Of a stretch of DNA of 64,000 nt, positions 45,288 to 52,711 are shown one piece after another; position 1 is the first letter of the stretch, and each line of letters starts with the position of its first letter. The position numbers and the translations under genes are program-made. Source of the stretch: Bradyrhizobium sp. CB1717 (GTDB taxonomy: Bacteria > Pseudomonadota > Alphaproteobacteria > Rhizobiales > Xanthobacteraceae). The notes beneath the pieces were generated by a model. It did no database searches, was not told the DNA's origin, and saw nothing but the letters and a program-made list of their open reading frames with translations. The stretch covers positions 5,022,001-5,086,000 of the forward strand of contig NZ_CP121666.1 of the NCBI RefSeq assembly GCF_029714325.1, in the 5' to 3' direction.

Positions 45288-46954
45288 CCGGGCCGATGCG
45301 AGCATTGTTGTGGTGTGCCGCGCTTGCCCTGGCTGCGGCTGTTGTCACCTATCCGCTTTACGCCAACGGCTACTATCTCGCGCTCGGCATCAGCGTCCTC
45401 TATTTCACGATTCTTGCGACGGCGTGGGCGATGTTCTCGGGGCCGACCCGCTACATCTCGCTGGCGACGGTCGCGTTCTTCGGCCTCGGCGCTTACACCG
45501 CCGCAGTGCTGGGTGAGACCATGCCCTGGCCGGTCGTGCTGCTGGCCGCAGCCGGCGTAGGCGCCCTCACCGCCGCCATCACCGGACTTTCGACGCTGCG
45601 GCTGTCAGGCATCTATTTCGTGATCTTCTCCTTCGGGCTTGCCGAGCTGATCCGGCAGCTGGTGATCTGGTACGAGGTCAACATCCACAAATCGGTCGGC
45701 CGCTATCTCTTCAGCGCGGTGACGCAGGACATTCTCTACTGGCAGCTGCTGGGCCTGACCGCCATCGTCTTCCTGGTGGGCTGGCTGCTCGGGCGCTCGC
45801 GCTACGGGCTGGCCTTGCGCGCCATCGGTGCCGACGAGACCGCGGCCAGCCATTCCGGCATCGATGCGACGCGGATCAAGCTCGGCGTCTTCATCCTGAG
45901 CGCGACCTTCATGGCGATGACCGGCGCGGTGATGGCGCCGCGCTGGACCTATATCGATCCCGCGATCGCCTTCAACCCGACCATCTCGTTCCAGGTCGTG
46001 ATCATGGCCCTGCTGGGCGGTGCCGGCTCGCTGTTCGGGCCCGTGCTCGGCGTCATTCCGCTGGTGCTGCTGTTCGAGGTGCTGACGGCGACGCTGCCCA
46101 ACCATTTCAGCATCGTGCTCGGCATCATCTTCGTCCTCATCGTCATGGTGCTGCCGAACGGCGTTATCGGCCTGTTCGGGGCGGGCCGCTGGCGCGTTCC
46201 GGCAGGTCATCCCGCGGCCGCTTCCGTCCGCAAGACGGATGCAACGCTGCTCGCGGTCGACGGCGTCAGCAAATCGTTCAGCGGGCTGCGTGCCGTCGAG
46301 GACGTCAGCTTCACCGTCGCGCCGGGTGAGATCATCGGCATCATCGGCCCGAACGGCTCCGGCAAGACGACGCTGCTGAATACGCTGTCAGGCGCCTTGC
46401 GCCCCTCGTCGGGCACGATCCGCTTCAGTGGCACCGTCCTCAACGGCCTGCGCGCGTATCAGATCGCGCGCCTCGGCCTCGCGCGCACATTCCAGCTGGT
46501 ACGGGTGATGCCGGACCTGACCGTCGCCGAGAACGTCGCAGCGGCGCGGCTGTTCTCCACGTCAAACGGTTCGGACGCAACGGCAGGCGAGCTGCTGGAT
46601 CTGGTCGGGCTCGGCGCCATGCACGAAGCCCCCGCGAGCGAATTGACCTATATCGACCAGAAGCGGCTCGAGCTTGCCCGCGCGCTGGCGCTGCAGCCGC
46701 GCCTCGTGCTGCTCGACGAATGGCTGGCGGGCCTCAATCCGAGCGAGCTCGAGACCGGCATCGCCCTGATCGCGAAACTGCGCGAGCGCGGGCTCACCAT
46801 CATCATGGTCGAGCATGTCATGGATGCGATCCGCGCGCTGTGCGGCCATTGCATCGTCATGAACGCCGGCAGCGTGATCGCGCGCGGCACGCCGGACGAT
46901 GTCCTGGCCGATCCAAAGGTTGTCGCCGCCTATCTCGGAGGTGACGATGCTTGA
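45284..46954 (+). CDS. livM: LivM-LivG fusion (permease plus ATPase)
   Basis: 556 residues. The first ~300 residues are a LivM permease (LSTLRLSGIYFVIFSFGLAE, MALLGGAGSLFGPVLGVIPL). The rest is a LivG ATPase: Walker A GIIGPNGSGKTTLLNTLSGA, Walker B LVLLDEWLAGLNPSELE, and an unusual signature ELTYIDQKRLELARAL where the usual LSYGxQ/LSGGQ Gly is Ile. The fusion ties one membrane half to one ATPase subunit; fusions of this kind are known in this family. It starts with GTG overlapping livH and overlaps livF by 8 bp. Confidence 0.9.
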   Translation: MTGPMRALLWCAALALAAAVVTYPLYANGYYLALGISVLYFTILATAWAMFSGPTRYISLATVAFFGLGAYTAAVLGETMPWPVVLLAAAGVGALTAAITGLSTLRLSGIYFVIFSFGLAELIRQLVIWYEVNIHKSVGRYLFSAVTQDILYWQLLGLTAIVFLVGWLLGRSRYGLALRAIGADETAASHSGIDATRIKLGVFILSATFMAMTGAVMAPRWTYIDPAIAFNPTISFQVVIMALLGGAGSLFGPVLGVIPLVLLFEVLTATLPNHFSIVLGIIFVLIVMVLPNGVIGLFGAGRWRVPAGHPAAASVRKTDATLLAVDGVSKSFSGLRAVEDVSFTVAPGEIIGIIGPNGSGKTTLLNTLSGALRPSSGTIRFSGTVLNGLRAYQIARLGLARTFQLVRVMPDLTVAENVAAARLFSTSNGSDATAGELLDLVGLGAMHEAPASELTYIDQKRLELARALALQPRLVLLDEWLAGLNPSELETGIALIAKLRERGLTIIMVEHVMDAIRALCGHCIVMNAGSVIARGTPDDVLADPKVVAAYLGGDDA

Positions 46955-47678
46955 GGTCGCCGCCCTCTCCCACTTCTATGGCAAGCACCAGGCGCTGGCC
47001 GACGTCGGGCTCGGCATCAAGCAAGGTGAGATCGTCGCAATCCTCGGCGCCAACGGCGCCGGCAAGTCCACCCTGCTCAAGAGCATCGCCGGCCTGGTCA
47101 GGCCTGCGCCGGGCGCGACCATCAGGTTCGAAGGACAGAGCATTGGCGAGCTGCCGGCACATTTGATCGTGGAGCGCGGCATCGCCCTAGTGCCTGAGGG
47201 ACGCGGCGTCTTCGGCGATCTGACCGTTGCCGAGAATTTGCAGCTCGGCGCCTATCCCGCGCGCGCCCGCGCCGGCGAAGCGGACCGGCTCGCAAGGATC
47301 CTGCAGCTGTTCCCGCGCCTTGCCGAGCGCATGAGGCAGGCCGTCCGCACCATGAGCGGCGGCGAGCAGCAGATGGTGGCGATCGGCCGGGCGCTGATGT
47401 CGAACCCGCTGCTGCTCCTGCTCGATGAGCCCTCGCTCGGCCTGTCGCCCCTCCTCAGCCGCGAGGTGTTTCGCGCGCTGGCGCAGATCCGCGCCGGAGG
47501 CCTCAGCGTGCTGCTGGTCGAGCAGAATGCACGCGCCAGCCTCGACATCGCCGACCGCGTCTACCTGATCGAATCCGGCCGCAACGCCGGCAGCGGACCA
47601 GCCGTCGCGATGAAGAACGATCCCGAGATCCAGCGTGCCTATCTCGGCACGGCGCGCGCCGCATCGCCCCCACATTGA
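46947..47678 (+). CDS. livF: Branched-chain-type ABC ATPase LivF
   Basis: 243 residues from the ATG at 46947. All motifs are canonical: Walker A ILGANGAGKSTLLKSIAGLV, signature MSGGEQQMVAIGRALM, Walker B LLLLDEPSLGLSPLLSRE, His-loop region VLLVEQNARASLD. It partners the LivG half of the fusion protein. The start overlaps the end of livM-livG, consistent with coupled translation. Confidence 0.94.
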   Translation: MLEVAALSHFYGKHQALADVGLGIKQGEIVAILGANGAGKSTLLKSIAGLVRPAPGATIRFEGQSIGELPAHLIVERGIALVPEGRGVFGDLTVAENLQLGAYPARARAGEADRLARILQLFPRLAERMRQAVRTMSGGEQQMVAIGRALMSNPLLLLLDEPSLGLSPLLSREVFRALAQIRAGGLSVLLVEQNARASLDIADRVYLIESGRNAGSGPAVAMKNDPEIQRAYLGTARAASPPH

Positions 47679-47704
47679 TCACCCAGAACCCCATGGAGAG
47701 CGCC

Positions 47705-49156
47705 ATGAATGCAATCGACCTTCTCATCGGCGGCAAGGACCAGACGGCCAGCAACCAGCGGACCTTCCAACGCTGCAATCCGATCTCCGGTGAGGTCGCG
47801 ACCATCGTGGCCGCCGCCTCGATCGACGATGCGATGCGCGCCGCCGATGCAGCGGCTGCCGCCTTTCCGGCCTGGTCGCAGCTCGGCCCCTCCGAGCGCC
47901 GCAAGCGGCTCAGCGCGGCCGCTGACATCCTCGCGCGCCGTGCGGCGGAGTTCACCGCGCTGATGGTCGCTGAGACCGGCGCCACCGCGGGCTGGGCCGG
48001 ATTCAACGTGCATCTCGCCGAAGGCATGCTGCGCGAGGCCGCCGCCATGACGACGCAGATCTCGGGCGAGGTCATCCCGTCTGACAAGCCCGACAATCTC
48101 GCGATGGCCTTCCGCCAGCCGGTCGGCGTCGTGCTCGGAATTGCGCCGTGGAATGCGCCTGTCATTCTCGGCGTGCGGTCGGTGGCGATGCCGCTTGCCT
48201 GCGGCAACACGGTGGTGCTGAAGGCCTCCGAGATGAGCCCCGGCGTGCACCGGCTGATCGGAAGCTGCCTGGCGGAGGCCGGGCTCGGCGACGGCGTCGT
48301 CAATGTCGTGACCAATGCGCCGGAGGATGCGCAGGCCGTGGTCGAGGCGCTGATCGCCCATCCCGCCATCCGCCGCGTCAACTTCACCGGTTCGACCCGG
48401 GTCGGCCGTCTGATCGCACTCGCTTGCGCCAAGCATCTCAAGCGCGCGCTGCTGGAGCTCGGTGGCAAGGCCCCGCTCGTGATCCTCGACGATGCCGACC
48501 TCGATGCCGCCGTGAATGCCGCGGCCTTCGGCGCCTTCATGAACCAGGGTCAGATCTGCATGTCGACGGAACGGATCGTCGTCGACGACAAGGTGGCGGA
48601 CGCCTTCATCGCCAAGTTCGCCGCCAAGGCGAAGAGCCTGCCCCACGGTGATCCCGGCAAGGGCAATGTCGTGCTCGGCTCGCTCATCAGTGACGCCGCC
48701 TGCGACCGCGTACGCGGCCTGATCGACGACGCCGTCGCCAAGGGAGCGGTACTTGCGGCAGGCGGACACGGCAGCGGCACCATCATGCCGGCCAGCATCG
48801 TCGATCACGTCACCCCGGCGATGCGCATCTATGGCGAGGAAAGCTTTGGTCCGGTCGTGACCGTTGTGCGGGTCAGCGGGGTGGATGAGGCGGTGCGCGT
48901 TGCCAATGACACCGAATACGGCCTCTCCTCCGCTGTGTTCGGCCGCGATATCGCGCGTGCCCTCGGCGTCGCCAAACGGATCGAAGCCGGCATCTGCCAC
49001 GTCAATGCGCCAACCGTGCACGACGAGCCCCAGATGCCGTTCGGCGGCACCAAGGCGTCGGGCTACGGGCGCTTCGGCGGCAAGGCTGCCATCGACGAGT
49101 TCACCGAGCTGCGCTGGATCACCGTGCAGACCGGACCTCGCCATTACCCGTTCTGA
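47705..49156 (+). CDS. Aldehyde dehydrogenase, aromatic (vanillin/salicylaldehyde) type
   Basis: 483 residues from the ATG at 47705, preceded by GGAGAGCGCC. NAD(P)-ALDH motifs: FTGSTRVGRLIALACAKHLK, catalytic Glu in LELGGKAPLVIL, catalytic Cys in NQGQICMSTERIVVD. The NQGQICMSTERI box is typical of vanillin/salicylaldehyde dehydrogenases. It is the last gene of the liv operon (27 bp after livF), so the transported compound may be an aromatic aldehyde or lead to one. It could produce the carboxylate used by the pnb genes (inference). Confidence 0.85.
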   Translation: MNAIDLLIGGKDQTASNQRTFQRCNPISGEVATIVAAASIDDAMRAADAAAAAFPAWSQLGPSERRKRLSAAADILARRAAEFTALMVAETGATAGWAGFNVHLAEGMLREAAAMTTQISGEVIPSDKPDNLAMAFRQPVGVVLGIAPWNAPVILGVRSVAMPLACGNTVVLKASEMSPGVHRLIGSCLAEAGLGDGVVNVVTNAPEDAQAVVEALIAHPAIRRVNFTGSTRVGRLIALACAKHLKRALLELGGKAPLVILDDADLDAAVNAAAFGAFMNQGQICMSTERIVVDDKVADAFIAKFAAKAKSLPHGDPGKGNVVLGSLISDAACDRVRGLIDDAVAKGAVLAAGGHGSGTIMPASIVDHVTPAMRIYGEESFGPVVTVVRVSGVDEAVRVANDTEYGLSSAVFGRDIARALGVAKRIEAGICHVNAPTVHDEPQMPFGGTKASGYGRFGGKAAIDEFTELRWITVQTGPRHYPF

Positions 49157-49175
49157 AGCAAGGCGGCCGTTCGCC

Positions 49176-49991
49176 TCAGCGCAGCGGCAGCAGGTCGAGC
49201 TGGCTCTGCGCCGTCTGCACCGCTGCTCCGAACCAGCTCTGGCTCGGCGCTTCCTTGGCGAAACACTTCGTATAGGCGTCCATAGCCTGGTCCTCTTTGG
49301 CCATGGCGTCCTGCGGGGTCTTCCTGGCCATCATCTGCTTCCAGACCTTCTCGCAGGTCGGGATCTCAGCCGTCTTCGCGGCATCGGTTGCGGAGAGGAA
49401 GAAGACCTTGTCGCCCTTGATCGCGACCACACCGATTTCGCGCGGCGGGCCCTTCAAATCGCCGTTGCCGCGCACGCCCAGCACGGCGACCGCGGCGCTC
49501 GCGGAGGCGGGCTTGGTGACCGGCAACTCCGCATATTTGGCGAAGGCGGCGTCCTGGATCGCCTGATAGTAGAAGCGGTCCGACTTGATCGCCGCGCCGA
49601 TCTCCTGCGGCATGCCGTCGGCGCGGTGCTCGCTCAGCCAGTGCTTGAGCAATCCTGTGGTGGTCACCACGGCCTGCATCTTGTCGCCCTCGGAGGCGAA
49701 GCCGAGGCCGTCGAGATGGCCGAAGCCTGAATCGCCCTTGAACAGGGTATCGACGTTCGACTTGCCGTCGGCCGGGAGGCCCTTGATCGTGACCGGGCCT
49801 ACCAGGCCGCGCAGGACGCGCGTCAACTCCTCGAGCGCCGCGTCATGCTGCTTGAAGGTCTCGTCGTTCTCCTTGGCCTTGGAGAACTTCGCGATGTAGC
49901 GGTCGCGCAGGTCGAGATAATTCTGCTCGGGCGCGGCCGCCCGCGCGGGTATGGCCAGGACGAGCAGGCAGAGCAAGGCGAGCGATCTCAT
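49176..49991 (-). CDS. Exported protein of unknown function, 271 aa
   Basis: Signal peptide 1-19 (LALLCLLVLAIPARA). The mature part starts AAPEQNYLDLRDRYIAKFSK and contains a strand-helix core (TIKGLPADGKSNVDTLFKGD, VVAIKGDKVFFLSATDAAKT) and one Cys (PTCEKVWKQMM). No recognised domain. It is convergent with the aldehyde dehydrogenase gene, and a minisatellite lies upstream, near its promoter. Confidence 0.7.
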   Translation of the reverse strand: MRSLALLCLLVLAIPARAAAPEQNYLDLRDRYIAKFSKAKENDETFKQHDAALEELTRVLRGLVGPVTIKGLPADGKSNVDTLFKGDSGFGHLDGLGFASEGDKMQAVVTTTGLLKHWLSEHRADGMPQEIGAAIKSDRFYYQAIQDAAFAKYAELPVTKPASASAAVAVLGVRGNGDLKGPPREIGVVAIKGDKVFFLSATDAAKTAEIPTCEKVWKQMMARKTPQDAMAKEDQAMDAYTKCFAKEAPSQSWFGAAVQTAQSQLDLLPLR

Positions 49992-50062
49992 GCGATGTCC
50001 GAAAGGCTGGAAGCAATCTCCAGTCTTGGTGCCGGTGCCCCGCGTGAAGGTTCACCGGCAGG

Positions 50063-50135
50063 CAAGGACCTGCACAGGCCAGGACTTGCACAGCCAGGAC
50101 TTGCACAGCCAAGACTTGCACAGGCCAAGACTTGC
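50063..50135. repeat. Minisatellite, about 4.7 copies of a 15-16 bp unit
   Basis: Unit CCAGGACTTGCACAG with variants CCAAGACTTGCACAGG and CAAGGACCTGCACAGG. The array lies 72 bp upstream of the start of the exported-protein gene (49176-49991, minus strand) and could affect its expression or vary in copy number between strains. Confidence 0.85.
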
Positions 50136-50181
50136 GGCCCGCCGCCCGTCTCCCCCTGCTCCGCAGGCGTCTACGTGGCGC

Positions 50182-51231
50182 CTATGCGCGCTTCTTGCTT
50201 TTCCTGGCGCGGGTCTTGGCTGTCTTCCTGCCCGCCTTCTTCACAGCCGCGGCTGTCTTGCGCGACTTGGCAGGCGACTTCTTCTTTGCGGAGGTCTTTT
50301 TCGCGGGCTTCCTGGCGACCGCGACCTTCCTGCGCGGCGCGGCCTTCTTCGCCGTCCTGGTCCGTCCGGCTTTCCGTGGCTTGGTCCGCCGCGCGCGCGG
50401 TGCGGGCGGGGCCGCCGACGATACCGCCATGTCGGCCTCTGCCTGCTCCGCACGGACGCCCGCGAGCGTCGTCTGGAGGGCCGCGTCCCAGGCCGCGAGG
50501 TCGAAATGCTGGGGGTCGTCGTGGTCGCCCACGCCCAGATCCAGCACGCAGTGGTAGACCGGGACCATCCATTCGCCGCGCCTGACGCCGGCGATGACAT
50601 ATTGCAGCGCGAGCCTGGCATATTGGGCGGGCGTGAATCCGGGGTCGGGCGACTGGAAATCCTGGGTGCCGGGGCCCATGCGCGGCTGCACCAGTTCGTG
50701 ATGCAGGAACAGTCCCCTGAAGCGGGTACTTGGCTTTTCGAACTGGGTCGCGCGCCAAGGCGTGCCGTAGGTCCGGTCCGTCCGTGTCTCGCCGAGGCGC
50801 GTGATGTAGATGTGGGTTTTGCCGTCAGGCAGACCCGAAAGCTTGTTGCCGGACCAGGCGGCCGTGTTGATGAAATCCGGGTCGAAGTCTTGTCCGGCCC
50901 CAAGTTTGAAGCTGGTGTCGTGGATGACGAAATAACGCGCAAGCGGTGCGTTCGGGTCGTCGGAATTGGCGTGGCAGATGCGATCCGTCACCGAGCCGCC
51001 CACGGTGCTTTCGGCAATCCCCTGCGTCTGCAGGAATGATCGCAACTGCGCCTTGGTCACCCCCAGCGCTGCGGGACTGGCGAGCAGGCCGGACAGCACC
51101 GGCGGCAGATCGGCTGGCGGCTCGGCCACGATGCCGTGGGGCTTGACGGTGCGAAGCAGGCACCGGGCCTGATCCAGCGGCGATCCCTCGAATGACAACT
51201 GAGCGGAGTTGAAGTGACAAGGCGTGGTCAT
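50182..51231 (-). CDS. Amidase-like protein with histone-H1-like C-terminal tail
   Basis: 349 residues from the ATG at 51231, with GGGAGCG upstream. The core (about 1-270) has RYFVIHDTSFKLGAG, GNKLSGLPDGKTHIYITRLG, TYGTPWRATQFEK and GLFLHHELVQPR. The Ile-His-Asp-Thr and later His residues recall amidase_2/N-acetylmuramoyl amidase-like folds, but I cannot confirm catalysis. The last ~70 residues are Lys/Arg/Ala-rich (KAGRTRTAKKAAPRRKVAVA, then KKTSAKKKSPAKSRKTAAAV), much like eukaryotic H1 tails. No signal peptide. Function unknown. Confidence 0.6.
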   Translation of the reverse strand: MTTPCHFNSAQLSFEGSPLDQARCLLRTVKPHGIVAEPPADLPPVLSGLLASPAALGVTKAQLRSFLQTQGIAESTVGGSVTDRICHANSDDPNAPLARYFVIHDTSFKLGAGQDFDPDFINTAAWSGNKLSGLPDGKTHIYITRLGETRTDRTYGTPWRATQFEKPSTRFRGLFLHHELVQPRMGPGTQDFQSPDPGFTPAQYARLALQYVIAGVRRGEWMVPVYHCVLDLGVGDHDDPQHFDLAAWDAALQTTLAGVRAEQAEADMAVSSAAPPAPRARRTKPRKAGRTRTAKKAAPRRKVAVARKPAKKTSAKKKSPAKSRKTAAAVKKAGRKTAKTRARKSKKRA

Positions 51232-51363
51232 TGGACGCTCCCGGCGAATGATCACCCGCGCTGCCTGGCAGCGCGTTCACCCTTGCAACCTTACGGAAAG
51301 CCGCGCCGCGTCACAACTTTTATTTGAACGCATTGGTGGGCCCGGACAGACTTGCCCGGCGCC

Positions 51364-52653
51364 CTACTCTGCGGGCGTGAGCTGCCGGTTGAGGCGCAGC
51401 GCAGCGGTCTCGCGCACGCGGACACGGGCGCGGCGCTTGCGCCACCAGATCACGACCCCGGTGACCGAGAGCGCGGCCACGACGAGGCCCATGACCGAGA
51501 TCAGGATGCGGCCGGGCAGTCCGACGATGCGGCCTGAATGCAGCGGAAACTGCGCCTGCACGAAGATGTCGGCGGCGGTGCCGACCCAGGGCAGCCGCTC
51601 GCCGATCGGACGGCCGTCCTCGCTGTCGTAATAGAGCTGCGCCGGGCCGACACCGCCGGCGCCGTGATCGTCGCCGGGTTGAAAGAAGGCGGCGGCGTAG
51701 ACGCCATGGGCCGGGCCATAGCTGAGCGCGCCGACCGGGGTGGTCCAGCCACGCGCCTTACCGTCGGCGGCCGCGCGGGCGGCGATCTCGGCGAACGTCA
51801 TCCTGGGCTCGATCGGGTTATCGAGATCGCGATAGGGCCGCTGCTCATAAGGTGTCGGCGTGTAGTTCGACACCATCTTCATCAGCGGCGAGAACACCTC
51901 GAAATAGAGGTTCAGCGAGAATGCCGTGAAGGCGATGATGAACAAGACGCCCCAGGTCCACAGGCTGAAGGCGCGGTGGATGTCGAAATTGATCCGGTAG
52001 GCGCTGCCGGAGGTCTTGATGGTCCAGGCCGGCGCCCAGCGCGCCCAGAAGCCGCGGTCGAGCTGTCGCGTGACCTCGGGCGCCCGCGCCGCCTTGGCGC
52101 GTCGCCGCGAGGGCAGCGTCAGATAGAAACCGACGAAGCAGTCGATGGTCCAGATGATGGCGATCACGCCGAGCACGCGCATGCCCCAGCGGTCGCTGCC
52201 CCAGAATTCCGGGATGTGCATGGTGTAGTGCAGCTTGTACAGGAACGAGACGAAGTTCTCTCGCGTGACCGGCCACACCGCGCCCCAATAGCGGCGTCCG
52301 AGCTCCACGCCGGTGTTGGGATCGAGGAAGACCTGGTTGTAGTCGAGCGGATAGCGCTTGCCGGTCGTGGGATCGATCCGCGGCATGATGAAGAACCACA
52401 GCGAGTGGCCCTCCTCCGGCGTCATGAAGAGATACACGACGCGCGCACGAGGATCGCGCTGCTCGATCATCTTGGCGAGCTCGATCGAAGGGATGGCCGG
52501 GCCCTTGGTCGAGACATCGAACAGATGGCTGTTCAGGACATCGTCGATCTCATGGTCCCAGGAGATGATCGCGCCCGTGATGCCGGAGAAGAACAGGAAT
52601 CCGGCCGTGAGCAATCCCGCCCAGCGATGTAGTTTGCCGAATATTGCTCTCAT
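51364..52653 (-). CDS. PepSY-associated transmembrane protein
   Basis: 429 residues. Opens with an N-terminal TM (GLLTAGFLFFSGITGAIISW) and has four membrane segments (for example ALGVLFIIAFTAFSLNLYFE-type and ILISVMGLVVAALSVTGVVI). LHRWAGLLTA, HxxxG and the final TGVVIWWRKRRAR mark the PepSY_TM family, often next to TonB siderophore receptors and implicated in iron reduction or uptake. It follows the receptor gene by 58 bp on the same strand. Confidence 0.86.
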   Translation of the reverse strand: MRAIFGKLHRWAGLLTAGFLFFSGITGAIISWDHEIDDVLNSHLFDVSTKGPAIPSIELAKMIEQRDPRARVVYLFMTPEEGHSLWFFIMPRIDPTTGKRYPLDYNQVFLDPNTGVELGRRYWGAVWPVTRENFVSFLYKLHYTMHIPEFWGSDRWGMRVLGVIAIIWTIDCFVGFYLTLPSRRRAKAARAPEVTRQLDRGFWARWAPAWTIKTSGSAYRINFDIHRAFSLWTWGVLFIIAFTAFSLNLYFEVFSPLMKMVSNYTPTPYEQRPYRDLDNPIEPRMTFAEIAARAAADGKARGWTTPVGALSYGPAHGVYAAAFFQPGDDHGAGGVGPAQLYYDSEDGRPIGERLPWVGTAADIFVQAQFPLHSGRIVGLPGRILISVMGLVVAALSVTGVVIWWRKRRARVRVRETAALRLNRQLTPAE

Positions 52654-52711
52654 CGTCTTCTCTCATCCAGCAGGTCCGGCTCCCCATTGCCGGACCATCT
52701 TCAGTTCGAAC

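Noticed and set aside
50063..50135. CRISPR array
   Set aside because: Units of 15-16 bp are contiguous with no spacers.
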